A DNA stretch of 64,000 nt from Uliginosibacterium gangwonense DSM 18521 (GCF_000373965.1 NZ_KB892857.1:233576-297575); one strand, 5' to 3'; positions 1 to 9,418 are shown, numbered from the stretch's first letter. Made by a program: numbers and translations. Notes: a model not told the origin generated them from the letters alone.

Positions 1-18
1 GTCCAATACTAGTATCGA

Positions 19-1356
19 TCAGGCTTTGCGCTCATCCCACACACGGCGGGCCTTGCCCTCGCTGCGCGGAATGCTGTGCGGCTCGACCAGACGCACCGCT
101 GCGCGGATGCCGGTAATGCGCTCGATGGAATGTGCCAGCCGCTTGTGCAGAGATTCCATCGCGCTGACCTGATCGCTGAACACTTCGGCCCCCACCTCGA
201 CCTCGACCCCCATCTGGTCCAGCCCGTGCTCGCGGGTGAGCACAATGCGGTAATGCGGCAGGGCACCTTCGACAGCCAGCAGGGCGGTTTCGATCTGCGA
301 GGGGAAGACGTTGACGCCCCGAATAATGAACATGTCATCCGAACGACGGGCCACGCGGGCAATGCGCCGCACGGTACGGCCACAACTGCACGGCTCAGTG
401 ATGATATGGGTGATGTCCCGCGTGCGATAACGGATCATAGGCATGGCCCGTTTGGATAGCGTGGTCAGCACCAGTTCGCCTTCCTCGCCATCCGGCAGTA
501 CCTTGCAGGTTTCCGGGTCAATGATCTCGGGATAGAAATGGTCCTCGAAAATATGCAATCCAGCTTGCTCGCAGCATTCTGCCCCTACGCCGGGGCCGAT
601 GATTTCAGACAGGCCATAAATGTCATAGGCTTTGATCCCGCCGCCTTTCTCGATGCATTCACGCATGCCTTCCGACCAGGGTTCGGCGCCAAACACCCCG
701 GCACGCAGGGGCAGCTCGCGCATATCCACACCCAGTTCGTTGGCACGCTCAATCATGTGCAAGAAGTAGCTTGGGGTACAGCACACCGCCGTCACGCCAA
801 AATCACGCATCAGCATGATCTGCCGGTCTGTGTTGCCCCCAGAGGTTGGCACCACGGTAGCGCCGATGGCTTCCAGCCCGTAGTGTGCGCCCAACCCCCC
901 GGTAAACAAGCCATAGCCATATGCATTCTGCACAATATCGCCACGGTGGATACCTGCCGAGGCGAAGGTCCGCAACATTACCGAGGCCCATACCTGCAGG
1001 TCTTCCTGCGTGTAGGCCACCACAATAGGCTTGCCGGTGGTGCCACTGGAAGCGTGCAGGCGCACGATCTCGGACATCGGGCTGGCGAACAGGCCAAATG
1101 GATAGGTATCGCGCAGATCGGTCTTGATGGTAAAGGGCAGTTGCGCCAGATCGGCAAGTGACCCGATGCAGGCGGGGGTGAGGCCGCGTTCCTGCATCCG
1201 CTCCCGAAACAGGGATACATGCTCGTAGGCACGATTGACCACAGCTTTCAGGCGCCGTAACTGCAAATCACGCAGTTGCGCTGCGGGCAAGTAGTCCGGC
1301 GCGCTGACCGGATGAAAGCCCTGCCCCTGGTCGTTCCAGTTCTCGCGCATCATCAT
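19..1356 (-). CDS. paaK: Phenylacetate-CoA ligase
   Basis: This 445-residue adenylating enzyme would convert phenylacetate (or a related aryl acetate) with ATP and CoA to the aryl-acetyl-CoA. The AMP-binding P-loop SSGTTGKP lies at about residues 103-110, YGLSE at 247-251, RYRTRD at 309-314 and the hinge region with RGVNVFP near 346-352. A CSCGR motif near 323 is typical of PaaK-type ligases. The length equals the family norm. The start is the first of three consecutive ATGs, preceded by GGAGGAG. It is the third gene of a run with iorA and iorB, 38 bp downstream of iorB. That context suggests it rescues free aryl acetates formed during arylpyruvate breakdown, rather than belonging to a full paa ring-cleavage cluster, none of which is visible here. 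Confidence 0.93.
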   Translation of the reverse strand: MMMRENWNDQGQGFHPVSAPDYLPAAQLRDLQLRRLKAVVNRAYEHVSLFRERMQERGLTPACIGSLADLAQLPFTIKTDLRDTYPFGLFASPMSEIVRLHASSGTTGKPIVVAYTQEDLQVWASVMLRTFASAGIHRGDIVQNAYGYGLFTGGLGAHYGLEAIGATVVPTSGGNTDRQIMLMRDFGVTAVCCTPSYFLHMIERANELGVDMRELPLRAGVFGAEPWSEGMRECIEKGGGIKAYDIYGLSEIIGPGVGAECCEQAGLHIFEDHFYPEIIDPETCKVLPDGEEGELVLTTLSKRAMPMIRYRTRDITHIITEPCSCGRTVRRIARVARRSDDMFIIRGVNVFPSQIETALLAVEGALPHYRIVLTREHGLDQMGVEVEVGAEVFSDQVSAMESLHKRLAHSIERITGIRAAVRLVEPHSIPRSEGKARRVWDERKA

Positions 1357-1394
1357 GTCTCCTCCCCCTCGGCCCTTCGGGCTCTATGACTTAT

Positions 1395-1877
1395 TCATGC
1401 AGTGGCCTGTCGGCCTTGGTGGAATGCTTCCAGATTCAAACGGTGGTGTTTTTCAGCCAGGTTGGCACAAATGGCCGCTTCCCAGGTTTCAAGCGGAATT
1501 TCCAGCACATTGCTCAACACGCCAAGCAGGGCGACATTCACCGATTTCGCCTGTATCTTGCCCGGCACGGTGGCCAGGGATTCCGGTGAAACCAATATGC
1601 CACTGGCTTTGAGCACATGCCGATTGACTTCTACCTGATCAGGGGCCACCACGATCAGGCAATCGGCCTGCCCGGCAGGAATCATCGGGCTATACACATG
1701 GGGGCCGAAACGCACATCGCTGGCGACCGATCCGCCGCGCTGGCTCATGCCGTGGATTTCGCTTTTCTTCACGTCCAGACCACAGCGGAAGGCTGCATCG
1801 GCCAGAATGTCCGAGGCCTTGACCACACCCTGCCCACCCAGCCCGGCAACGACTACATTGATGACTTTGCTTGCCAT
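1395..1877 (-). CDS. iorB: Indolepyruvate ferredoxin oxidoreductase, beta (gamma-domain) subunit
   Basis: This 160-residue subunit partners IorA in oxidative decarboxylation of indole-, phenyl- or hydroxyphenylpyruvate to the aryl-acetyl-CoA. It shows the pyruvate:ferredoxin oxidoreductase gamma-domain signature GLGGQGVVKAS close to the N-terminus and the MSQRGGSVASDVRFG block in the first third, both diagnostic for IorB. The ATG at 1877 was chosen because a perfect TAAGGAGGAT ribosome site lies just upstream, overlapping the iorA stop codon. A longer in-frame extension to 2150 runs through iorA and lacks family similarity. Only 10 bp separate it from iorA, so translation is probably coupled. 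Confidence 0.92.
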   Translation of the reverse strand: MASKVINVVVAGLGGQGVVKASDILADAAFRCGLDVKKSEIHGMSQRGGSVASDVRFGPHVYSPMIPAGQADCLIVVAPDQVEVNRHVLKASGILVSPESLATVPGKIQAKSVNVALLGVLSNVLEIPLETWEAAICANLAEKHHRLNLEAFHQGRQATA

Positions 1878-1887
1878 GTGATCCTCC

Positions 1888-3522
1888 TTACTGGGCTGCG
1901 CAGGCCGTCGCGCAGGTGTTTTTCTTTTCGGCAGCAGCCTTTTCGTACTGGCGGATCTTGGGAGCGGCCAATATGCAGGGGCGACGCGCCACAATGACCG
2001 CAAGCTGGCCGCTGGCCAGCGCGGCCTCAAGTGCCTGATCCAAGGCATTGTCATGCGCCAGTGGATCAATGCTGACCACATAATCGATGCCCATGGCCCG
2101 CACCACATCTTCAAACACGATCTTGCCGGTGGGCTGGTGCGCAAGATCACGGCCCGTGCCGGGGTGTTCCTGTTGGCCGGTCATCGCGGTGGTGCCGTTG
2201 TCCAGAATCAGCAGCACATGCCCACCGGGTGGCGGGTTGTAGACCATCTCGGCCAGACCGGTGAGCCCGCTGTGGACAAAGGTGGAATCCCCGATCACGC
2301 TGACCACGCGGCGGGCCTGCTCAGGCGGCAGCACATGGCGCAGACCGAGACCGACGCCCATGGAAGCGCCCATGCACACACAGGTATCCATAGCGGTAAA
2401 CGGCGGCAGCACCCCAAGGGTATAACAGCCGATGTCGCCTGCCACAATGCAATCCAGACGGCGCAGGGCTTCAAAGACCGGGCGATGCGAGCAGCCTTCG
2501 CATAATGCAGGCGGCTTGCCCGGTGCAACGACAGGTTCGGCCAGCTCTTCCCGCGCTATGATCTGGCGCACGCGTTCTACATTCAGTTCGCCAAAGCGGA
2601 AACGCTCGGGCTTGCCTTCTACAGCCAAGCCCTCGGCACGCAATTCAGTCACCAGGATAGGGTCGCCCTCCTCGATCACGATGCAGCGCTCGACCGAGGC
2701 GACAAAATCGCGGATTGCCTGCATCGGCAGCGGGTAGGACAGGCCCAACTGCAGGATGCTGGCTTCTGGCGCCACTTCCCGTGCATGCATCACCGCCACA
2801 CCGGAGGCAATGATGCCCAATGCAGCGTCCTTGCGCTCCACAATGGTCTGGGCGCAGGTTTCTGCATAGGTGGCGGCGCGGGCGAGTTTGTCGCGCATGT
2901 GCCGATGCGCCGGGCGGGCGTGCGCGGGGATCATCACCCGGCCAGGGATATCGCGCTTGAAGTCCGGCGCGGCGGCAGGCTGTGGCAAGGGGGCCACGGT
3001 AACAATGCTCTTGGAATGGCAGACGCGGGTCGTCATGCGCAGCATCACCGGCTGGGCGAATTGCTCGGAAATCGCAAAGGCTGCGCCGGTAAATTCGTAG
3101 GCCTGCTGGGAGTCGGCCGGTTCAAGCATGATGACCCCGGCGGCGCGGGCATACTGGCGGTTATCCTGCTCATTCTGACTGGAAGCCATGCCCGGGTCGT
3201 CGGCAGACACCAGTACCAGGCCGCCGCTCACACCGGTGTAGGCAGCGGTAAACAACACGTCTGCGGCTACATTGACGCCCACGTGCTTCATGGTAACCAA
3301 GGCACGGGCGCCACCAAAGGCAGCCCCCAACCCGACTTCGAGTGCCACCTTCTCGTTGGGCGCCCACTGGGCCTTGCCCCCCAGCACGGCAAACGCTTCG
3401 AGGATTTCGGTAGAAGGGGTGCCGGGATAGCCGGTACCCAATGCCACACCTGCATTCAAGGCAGCCAGGGCAACCGCTTCGTCCCCTGACAGGAGCATAC
3501 GCTCGGAAAGCTTAGCGACCAT
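1888..3522 (-). CDS. iorA: Indolepyruvate ferredoxin oxidoreductase, alpha subunit (no C-terminal ferredoxin domain)
   Basis: This TPP-dependent subunit of arylpyruvate oxidoreductase has 544 residues from the ATG at 3522. An in-frame TTG at 3546 would add eight residues; neither start has a clear ribosome site. The N-terminal half carries the 2-oxoacid oxidoreductase pyrimidine-binding region (GTGYPGTPSTEI near residue 30). The C-terminal half has CEGCSHRP near 341 and the TPP-binding GDST near 411 followed by LDNGTTAMTG. Archaeal-type IorA ends in a domain binding two [4Fe-4S] clusters. Here the protein stops about 20 residues after the catalytic domain with only two cysteines (near 537 and 541), so that domain is missing and electrons must leave by another route. 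First gene of iorA-iorB-paaK. Confidence 0.92.
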   Translation of the reverse strand: MVAKLSERMLLSGDEAVALAALNAGVALGTGYPGTPSTEILEAFAVLGGKAQWAPNEKVALEVGLGAAFGGARALVTMKHVGVNVAADVLFTAAYTGVSGGLVLVSADDPGMASSQNEQDNRQYARAAGVIMLEPADSQQAYEFTGAAFAISEQFAQPVMLRMTTRVCHSKSIVTVAPLPQPAAAPDFKRDIPGRVMIPAHARPAHRHMRDKLARAATYAETCAQTIVERKDAALGIIASGVAVMHAREVAPEASILQLGLSYPLPMQAIRDFVASVERCIVIEEGDPILVTELRAEGLAVEGKPERFRFGELNVERVRQIIAREELAEPVVAPGKPPALCEGCSHRPVFEALRRLDCIVAGDIGCYTLGVLPPFTAMDTCVCMGASMGVGLGLRHVLPPEQARRVVSVIGDSTFVHSGLTGLAEMVYNPPPGGHVLLILDNGTTAMTGQQEHPGTGRDLAHQPTGKIVFEDVVRAMGIDYVVSIDPLAHDNALDQALEAALASGQLAVIVARRPCILAAPKIRQYEKAAAEKKNTCATACAAQ

Positions 3523-3546
3523 TGTGGAACCCAAGGAGATGGACAA

Positions 3547-3834
3547 TGCCTTTGAATTCTAGGCGCCCCCCAGGAGGAACGCTTGTCGCACGTCAAGACC
3601 CGCTCGGCATGCGCACAGATTGTGCATGGTTGCGAAGCCTCACCTCTTACCCCGATAATGGATGTAAAGAATTGTTCAGGCGGCAGCCCGACTGAAAGGT
3701 TTCGTGGCGGCTGCTCGGGCTTACGGGCAAACCACCCTCCCTGCACAGCAAGCGCAGTTAGGCTCTTGAACCAAGCTTTCCAGCACTAGGCAGAAGCCCC
3801 TGTCATTGTTTTTTTATTCCTCGTGGAGATGCCT
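3547..3834. promoter_or_regulatory. Divergent intergenic region between iorA and the membrane/TPR gene
   Basis: This gap of about 288 bp separates two divergently transcribed genes, so it must hold the promoters of both. No convincing -35/-10 pair, operator palindrome or riboswitch could be recognised by eye. Short open frames here show no coding character. Confidence 0.4.
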
Positions 3835-5295
3835 GTGTCGGCCAACCCCCAGATCACCATTCACGAAGCACACGAAGTCCAGGCCTTCTGGCACCGGATT
3901 CCCCGCTTCTTTCTCTTCCCCCTGCAACCGGGAGCCTTGTTGCGGGTACTGGGGTTTGCCGCCCTGTGCGGCTTGGGGGCGTTTGCCAGCAGCCTACCCG
4001 CTATCATCGTCGCCACGGCGGGCATCTCGCTCATCGTGATGATTTTCTTCCTGCGCTTTGCCTGCCGGGTTTTGTCGGAGACTTCGCTGGGTCGCCTGTC
4101 CATGGCCGATTATTCGACCGAACCGGACGAAACCCTGACCTACCTGCCGTTCAAGATTTTCGGCCTGTTTCTGATTCCAGGGTTTTTCGTCGGCCTGATC
4201 ATGGGGCTGTTTGGCAGCACGGTGGGGGCCATTGCCAACATCCTGGTATCGCTGGCCACGCCTGCGGCCCTGATGGTGCTGGTGATCTCCCGCAGCCTGA
4301 GTTCGGGCTTGAACCCCAGTGCAGCGTGGTCGGTCATCACGGCCATGGGTAAGCCCTATCTGCTGCTGTGCATATGCCTATATTTTCTGATGACGGCGGA
4401 AACCATCCTGGTCACACAGGTGCTGGCACATATGATTATGCCTCTGATAAGCAAGTTCACAGCCCTGTCCATGGAGCTGCGTCAGCTCAATCCCGCCAAC
4501 GGTGAGGCGCGGGCAGTCGAGATCATGCAGGAGATCGCCCGCCTGCAGCATCAGATGCATTCGCGCGCATTTGGTGCAATCTTCCTGGTGCAGGCGGTGA
4601 TGATGTACTTCATGCTGATCTGCTTCAACATGCTGGGCTATGTGCTCTACCAGTTCCATCACGCGCTGGGGCTGGATATTGATGAAACCGTCACGAACCG
4701 GGGCAGTGAGAGCAGCCAGCCCAAGGACCCGCAGGCGGCGCAGATTGCCTCACTGCTGACCGAGGGCAAGATCACCGAAGCGCTGGATATTGCCTACGAA
4801 GCGCAACGCCTGGAGCCGGGCGACATTGCCGCGCAGGAGCGCTACAACAAGCTGCTGCATCTGGCGGGCAAGGATGATCGCCTGCTCAACCACACCCAGA
4901 AACTCATCCCGATGCTGCTGGCAAACGAACAGAAAAACGCTGCACTGGAAGCGTGGCGGCGTTGCCGTGAGCGCCACGCGACTTTTCTGCCAGAAAACGC
5001 GGATCAGATCGTGCAGCTTGCACAAATTGCGCGTTCAATCCGGGAACCCCGCGTGGCGCTGGATCTGCTCAACGGCTTTGACCGCAATTTCCGCAACCAT
5101 CCGCTGGTGCCGGACGTGTATTTTCTGTGCGGCTCCATCCTGTGTGACGATCTGCGCAAGGATGAGCTGGCCGACCGCTTTTTTGCCGCCCTGTGCGCAC
5201 GTTACCCCGAGCACCTCCTGGTGCCGGATGCCCAGCGCCTGCGTGATGTGATCGCCAAAATGCGGCGGATGGGCCAACCCAAGGCGCAAAACTGA
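3835..5295 (+). CDS. Multi-pass membrane protein with C-terminal TPR-like region
   Basis: No named family is recognised. The first 280 or so residues hold several strongly hydrophobic segments (two at about 30-80, then near 105-150, 175-200 and 250-275), consistent with an inner-membrane protein. The C-terminal 190 residues are soluble, helical and repeat-like (for example ITEALDIAYEAQRLEPGD), resembling TPR units. The GTG at 3835 is preferred because GGAG sits six bases upstream. A GTG at 3823 and an ATG at 3829 are also in frame but are too close to, or ahead of, that site. It is followed by a convergent rhomboid gene, another membrane protein with a C-terminal helical-repeat region, which may be coincidence. 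Confidence 0.75.
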   Translation: MSANPQITIHEAHEVQAFWHRIPRFFLFPLQPGALLRVLGFAALCGLGAFASSLPAIIVATAGISLIVMIFFLRFACRVLSETSLGRLSMADYSTEPDETLTYLPFKIFGLFLIPGFFVGLIMGLFGSTVGAIANILVSLATPAALMVLVISRSLSSGLNPSAAWSVITAMGKPYLLLCICLYFLMTAETILVTQVLAHMIMPLISKFTALSMELRQLNPANGEARAVEIMQEIARLQHQMHSRAFGAIFLVQAVMMYFMLICFNMLGYVLYQFHHALGLDIDETVTNRGSESSQPKDPQAAQIASLLTEGKITEALDIAYEAQRLEPGDIAAQERYNKLLHLAGKDDRLLNHTQKLIPMLLANEQKNAALEAWRRCRERHATFLPENADQIVQLAQIARSIREPRVALDLLNGFDRNFRNHPLVPDVYFLCGSILCDDLRKDELADRFFAALCARYPEHLLVPDAQRLRDVIAKMRRMGQPKAQN

Positions 5296-5302
5296 GCCAA
5301 AC

Positions 5303-6739
5303 TCAGGCACGCCCCGGCAGGCTGCTGCGCAAGGATTGTGCAGCCATCGGCTCTCCAGCCTCCGCCCAGGCCTGGGCGGTTTGCTCGGTCAGCCCCGGCA
5401 GGCTCGGGTGCGCGGGCGCCAGTTTGTACAGCAGGCGCAGCGCACGCTCGGCATCCGCGTGCGCACGCAGTTGCAGGAAGCGCGTTACCAGCTCAAGCAG
5501 CATATCAGCGCTCAGGCGTGGTACGGGCTTGGCCTGTTGCAGGTAATCCCGAAAGGTTTCCAGGGCAAAGCTGCCCTCGATCCGTCTGGTCATCAGGATA
5601 CGGCTGGCAACACGATGGTATTCCTCGCTGGCGGGAACGAGTTTGCAGACGTTCAGGCATTCCCGCAGCATCGGCTGATCGACACCCGACAGCATGGCGA
5701 GCCGCCCGTAGGCGCACCGGGCTTCGTCAAAACGCTGGGCCGTCATCAGGCGGCGTGCTTCTTTCAGCCCCGCCATGCGGGCGACAGACTGTTCATCCTG
5801 CGCAGCTTCCTGCGGAGCAGCGGGTTCAGCTTCCAGACGCGCCAGTGCGCGCCGCCGCAAGGGCCAGGCCAGCAAGGCGCCGGTAAGCAGACCACCAAAG
5901 TGCGCCCCATACGCCACATGACTCCCCCCCAGCCAGAAGAACTGGAGCAACTCATTGGCCAGCCACAAAGGCAAGGCCAGCAGTGCGGGGGCACGGATGA
6001 CATCGAAATATACGAAAATGAAGTAGAAGAAAGGTATCCGGCGCCGCCCCAGCAACACCGCAAACGCGCCCATGGCACCGGAAATGGCCCCAGAGGCCCC
6101 GACCAATCCCCCTGGCATCCCTTGGGTGAACAGCATGTGCGAACCTGCCGCAGCCATCCCGCATACGAGATAGAGCGCCAGGAAGCTGCCGGTGCCGATC
6201 AGCGCTTCGACCGCAGGGGCGATGAGCGCCAGCACCACCATGTTGCCAAAGATATGCCCGTTATCGCCATGCAGAAACTGGTGGCTCAGCGCAGTCAGCC
6301 AGCTCGGGTGACTGGTATCGAACTGGAAACGCTCGGTAAACAGCGTGTGACGCATCTCCTCATAGCGCTGGCGCATGCGGTGCCAATCGTCATACGCCGG
6401 ATTGTCTGGCGTAATCACCTGATTCTCATGCAGACGACGCATGAACGCCGCATCGTGCTCCATCTCGTTGAGCGCAACGAACCAATTCTCCTGCTCCAGG
6501 ATCGCATCAAAGCGCTTGGCGGCCTCCGTCTTGCCCTGGTCGCGCAGATAGCGGGCAAACGCGGGCAGCTCCGTCTTGGGCAAGACACTCTCAGCATAAT
6601 ATTCAGCCACACGCTGACCACGCGTGTGATCCATCGCCTGCGGTCCGAAAAAGACCAGGACATTGAGGATGACAAGCAGGATCACCCCGAACGGGAAGCT
6701 GCTGCGAGTCAGGCGCGAGACGTAGGGCATCATGAACAT
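5303..6739 (-). CDS. Rhomboid family intramembrane serine protease
   Basis: This is a 478-residue polytopic membrane protease. The catalytic serine is S216 within GASGAISG and the catalytic histidine is H280 within YGAHFGG. The loop-1 region has FLHGDNGHIFGNM around 155-167, as in active rhomboids. One N-terminal membrane helix (about 15-34) is followed by a roughly 100-residue helical insertion before the core. After the core, about 180 soluble residues look like helical repeats. Both catalytic residues are intact, so activity is expected; the substrate cannot be inferred. Three in-frame ATGs (6739, 6733, 6730) lie at the start and none has a strong ribosome site. Confidence 0.9.
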   Translation of the reverse strand: MFMMPYVSRLTRSSFPFGVILLVILNVLVFFGPQAMDHTRGQRVAEYYAESVLPKTELPAFARYLRDQGKTEAAKRFDAILEQENWFVALNEMEHDAAFMRRLHENQVITPDNPAYDDWHRMRQRYEEMRHTLFTERFQFDTSHPSWLTALSHQFLHGDNGHIFGNMVVLALIAPAVEALIGTGSFLALYLVCGMAAAGSHMLFTQGMPGGLVGASGAISGAMGAFAVLLGRRRIPFFYFIFVYFDVIRAPALLALPLWLANELLQFFWLGGSHVAYGAHFGGLLTGALLAWPLRRRALARLEAEPAAPQEAAQDEQSVARMAGLKEARRLMTAQRFDEARCAYGRLAMLSGVDQPMLRECLNVCKLVPASEEYHRVASRILMTRRIEGSFALETFRDYLQQAKPVPRLSADMLLELVTRFLQLRAHADAERALRLLYKLAPAHPSLPGLTEQTAQAWAEAGEPMAAQSLRSSLPGRA

Positions 6740-6875
6740 GGTGAGCCGATGCTACCAGAGCATGTCACAGCTGCCTATTACGCTGATTACCCACCAGTCT
6801 CTTGCGCAATATCAAGACGACTCCGGCTTATACTAGGGACTATCCTGCGGTTAACTATCTTCATCTGGAACTTAC

Positions 6876-8048
6876 ATGATTGCCCATTCCTTGCCCTCGC
6901 TTCTGATCCGTGGCAAAACCCTCCTGCCGGTTGTCCAGGGAGGCATGGGCGTGGGCATCTCCGCCCATAAACTGGCTGGCGCGGTGGCCGCTGAAGGCGG
7001 CGTTGGCACCATTGCCAGCGTTGACCTGCGCCGCCTGCACCAGGATTTGATGGAACGCACCCAGAATGCCACCCGCGAACTGATTGAACACGCCAACCTT
7101 GAGGCGCTGGACCGCGAAATCAAGGCGGCGCTGGAAACCGCCAAGGGCGCAGGCGTGGTGGCCGTCAATGTGATGCGCGCAGTCAGTCAGTATGCCGACC
7201 ATGTACGTCAGGCCTGCAAATCCGGCGCCCAGGCCATTGTGGTGGGCGCAGGGCTCCCGCTGGACCTGCCGGATCTGGTAGCGGAATTCAAGGATGTGGC
7301 GCTGATCCCGATCCTGTCGGATGCCCGTGGCGTATCACTGGTGGTCAAGCGCTGGATGCGCAAGAACCGCTTGCCGGACGCCATTGTGCTGGAACACCCG
7401 GGCTGGGCCGGTGGTCACCTGGGGGCGGCGAATATCACAGAATCCAGCAATCCGCGTTTTGACATGGAAACTGTGTTGCCCGAATGCGTGGAGGCCTTGG
7501 ACAAACTGGGGCTCAAGCGTGGCGAGATTCCCCTGATCCCCGCCGGTGGCATCAACACCATGGACCGGATCAAGGAGCTGATTGGCCTGGGCGCCTCTGG
7601 CGTGCAGATTGGTACCGCGTTTGCCGTGACGCAGGAAGGCGACGCGGACATGGCCTTCAAGCACGTGCTGGCTGACGCCAAGCCCGAAGACGTGATCGAA
7701 TTCATGAGTGCCGCCGGGCTGCCTGCCCGTGCCGTGCGCACCACCTGGCTGGAACGCTACCTGAGCCGTGAGGACAAGCTGCAAAAGGCCGCTGCCTGCG
7801 CCGCCGAAGGGCGCACCTGCTCGCAACGCTTTGACTGCCTGCTGCAATGCGGTCTGCGTGACAAACTCGCCAAGTTCGGCCAATTCTGCATCGACAAGCA
7901 ACTCGCCGCAGCCCACGCCGGAGACGTTGCCCAGGGGCTGTTCTTCCGTGGCAAGGGCATGCTGCCCTTTGGCAATGAAATCCGCCCTGTGCGCGAGCTG
8001 CTGGAAATGCTGCTGACCGGGCACGTCATCGGCAAAGCGAACACCTGA
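6876..8048 (+). CDS. Nitronate monooxygenase (2-nitropropane dioxygenase family)
   Basis: This 390-residue FMN-dependent TIM-barrel enzyme would oxidise alkyl nitronates such as propionate-3-nitronate. It has QGGMGVGIS near residues 21-29, the family active-site segment EHPGWAGGHLG (H181 as probable catalytic histidine), and the FMN-phosphate loops IPAGGI and GASGVQIGTAF. The C-terminal part contains a cysteine-rich stretch (CAAEGRTCSQRFDCLLQCG) that is often present in longer bacterial members. The ATG start has a GGAA upstream. A possible -10 element (TATACT, 6829-6834) precedes it without a well-placed -35. It stands alone between divergent and convergent neighbours. Confidence 0.9.
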   Translation: MIAHSLPSLLIRGKTLLPVVQGGMGVGISAHKLAGAVAAEGGVGTIASVDLRRLHQDLMERTQNATRELIEHANLEALDREIKAALETAKGAGVVAVNVMRAVSQYADHVRQACKSGAQAIVVGAGLPLDLPDLVAEFKDVALIPILSDARGVSLVVKRWMRKNRLPDAIVLEHPGWAGGHLGAANITESSNPRFDMETVLPECVEALDKLGLKRGEIPLIPAGGINTMDRIKELIGLGASGVQIGTAFAVTQEGDADMAFKHVLADAKPEDVIEFMSAAGLPARAVRTTWLERYLSREDKLQKAAACAAEGRTCSQRFDCLLQCGLRDKLAKFGQFCIDKQLAAAHAGDVAQGLFFRGKGMLPFGNEIRPVRELLEMLLTGHVIGKANT

Positions 8049-8060
8049 TCAGAAGCAAAA

Positions 8061-8097
8061 GGGCGTTAGCAGCGTGAAAACACTGCAACGCCCTCAA
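8061..8097 (-). terminator. Intrinsic terminator for the ceramidase operon
   Basis: GGGCGTT at 8061-8067 pairs with AACGCCC at 8087-8093, with a partly paired inner stem. Read on the minus strand, the stem is followed by TTTTGC, so it best fits the minus-strand operon ending at 8121. It lies between two convergent genes. Confidence 0.6.
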
Positions 8098-8120
8098 TTA
8101 CAGCACTCTGACACTTCTCC

Positions 8121-8825
8121 TCAGCGCCGCCGGTCCTGTTCCATCACGGTGTCTGAAGTCAGCAAGCCATGGTAGCGCCCTGAGCGCTCATGGCAGCCTG
8201 CAGCAAGCCCCCGCACACTCAGATACAGCACCGCAGCCGACAGCAGGTGCCAGCAGAAATGCGTGCCCGCAGGCCACACGGCACACAAGCCTCGGTCAAG
8301 ACTGCGCACGGCCAGGGCGACCGGGAACAGAGCGGCGGCGGCGAGCATCCACGGCGCACTGGCCGTGGATTTGCGCATCGCCCAGCGGGCCAGGAAAATC
8401 AGGCAGATGGCAGGCCCCAGGTAGAATTCCGAATCATTCAGCCCCAGTCCGCCAATGCGCCGGAGCGTCTCACCCACCAACAGCATGCCTGCTACGCACA
8501 GCATCAGGGTTCCGCTATGGGTGCGCACCACCTGACTGAGGTAGCGCTGCAAAAAAACCCCGATGAACAACACGATACAACCCATGTTGAACCAATGTGC
8601 CCACAGTTGCGCAGTCAGGTGAAACAGCAAGCTCCCCGTCCCCAACACTCCCAGCATGACGGCCATCCGCCGAGCCTCACGGCGGGCTTCGCTGGGGAGT
8701 TGCCGCAGCCACAGACGCCAGGCCACGGCGAAAAAGGCCAGGCTGGAGAGCACATTCAGCGGCTCCCCCCAGAAGGCCCCGTTGCTACGCTCGCAATAAA
8801 TACCAAGTACATCGAATAAGTTCAT
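8121..8825 (-). CDS. Ceramidase-like (CREST superfamily) membrane protein
   Basis: This is a 234-residue polytopic membrane protein. It carries the three CREST/alkaline-ceramidase landmarks: YCERSNGAFWGEPLN with a later LSSLAF near the N-terminus, a GTGSLLFH segment with a histidine in the second block, and HFCWHLLSA near the C-terminus. These supply the Ser/His/Asp residues that bind zinc in characterised members. The substrate in bacteria is generally unknown. The ATG at 8825 was chosen over a TTG at 8843 because AAGGA precedes it. Its ATG overlaps the stop of the upstream formyl-THF ligase gene (ATGA), so the two are probably translationally coupled. Confidence 0.75.
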   Translation of the reverse strand: MNLFDVLGIYCERSNGAFWGEPLNVLSSLAFFAVAWRLWLRQLPSEARREARRMAVMLGVLGTGSLLFHLTAQLWAHWFNMGCIVLFIGVFLQRYLSQVVRTHSGTLMLCVAGMLLVGETLRRIGGLGLNDSEFYLGPAICLIFLARWAMRKSTASAPWMLAAAALFPVALAVRSLDRGLCAVWPAGTHFCWHLLSAAVLYLSVRGLAAGCHERSGRYHGLLTSDTVMEQDRRR

Positions 8826-9418
8826 GTTTCCTTCCGCATCCAATACCCCGCTTCGGTCACCAACCAGTCCAAGGGACGGTCGTGCGCCTGCGGCTCGATG
8901 CTCTCCAGCCTCGACAGTTCAAACCCCACCCCAACCGTGACCGGCTGCGGGGTCAGACTTGCCAGGGTACGATCAAAATATCCCCCACCATAACCGATTC
9001 GGTAGCCTTTGGCGTCGAACCCGTTCACAGGAACGAGCAAAAGATCTGTGTCGAGTGTGACGTGTTCCACCGGTTGAGGGATGCCGAAGCGGTCTTGCTG
9101 CATGGCCGCCCCGGGTTGCCAGCGATAAAAGCGCAGCGGCCCCGGCTGCTCTGGCACAATGGGCAGCGCAGCCTGCCTGCCAGAATCTGCGGCAAGCCAG
9201 GTGGTCACGGCGGGCAGGATGTCGGCCTCGCCCCGATAGGGCCAGCAAAAGCCCAGGGTACGCGGCTGCAGGCGCGCCAGCAGCTCAAGCAGATGAGTAT
9301 TGAGGGTAACGGTCAACTGTAACCGCTCGTCTGCCGTTAACGCTTCACGGCGTGCAATCAATGCCTGGCGGAGTGCTTTGCGTTCAGGATTATTCGATAT
9401 CACGTGGTATGCTGCCAT
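8822..9418 (-). CDS. 5-formyltetrahydrofolate cyclo-ligase
   Basis: This 198-residue enzyme (MTHFS family, YgfA-like) converts 5-formyl-THF with ATP to 5,10-methenyl-THF, returning a storage folate to one-carbon metabolism. The substrate and nucleotide signature PVNGFDAKGYRIGYGGG followed by YFDRTL is intact in the second half, and the basic N-terminal helix RKALRQALIARREAL is typical. It is the first gene of a two-gene operon with the ceramidase-like protein. It starts 30 bp from the divergent transglycosylase gene. Confidence 0.93.
   Translation of the reverse strand: MAAYHVISNNPERKALRQALIARREALTADERLQLTVTLNTHLLELLARLQPRTLGFCWPYRGEADILPAVTTWLAADSGRQAALPIVPEQPGPLRFYRWQPGAAMQQDRFGIPQPVEHVTLDTDLLLVPVNGFDAKGYRIGYGGGYFDRTLASLTPQPVTVGVGFELSRLESIEPQAHDRPLDWLVTEAGYWMRKET

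Noticed and set aside
5336-6970. A 544-codon open frame antisense to the rhomboid gene
   Set aside because: It mirrors the rhomboid gene, has no family motifs, is rich in Gln, His and Arg as expected from antisense reading of GC-rich DNA, and runs through the promoter gap.
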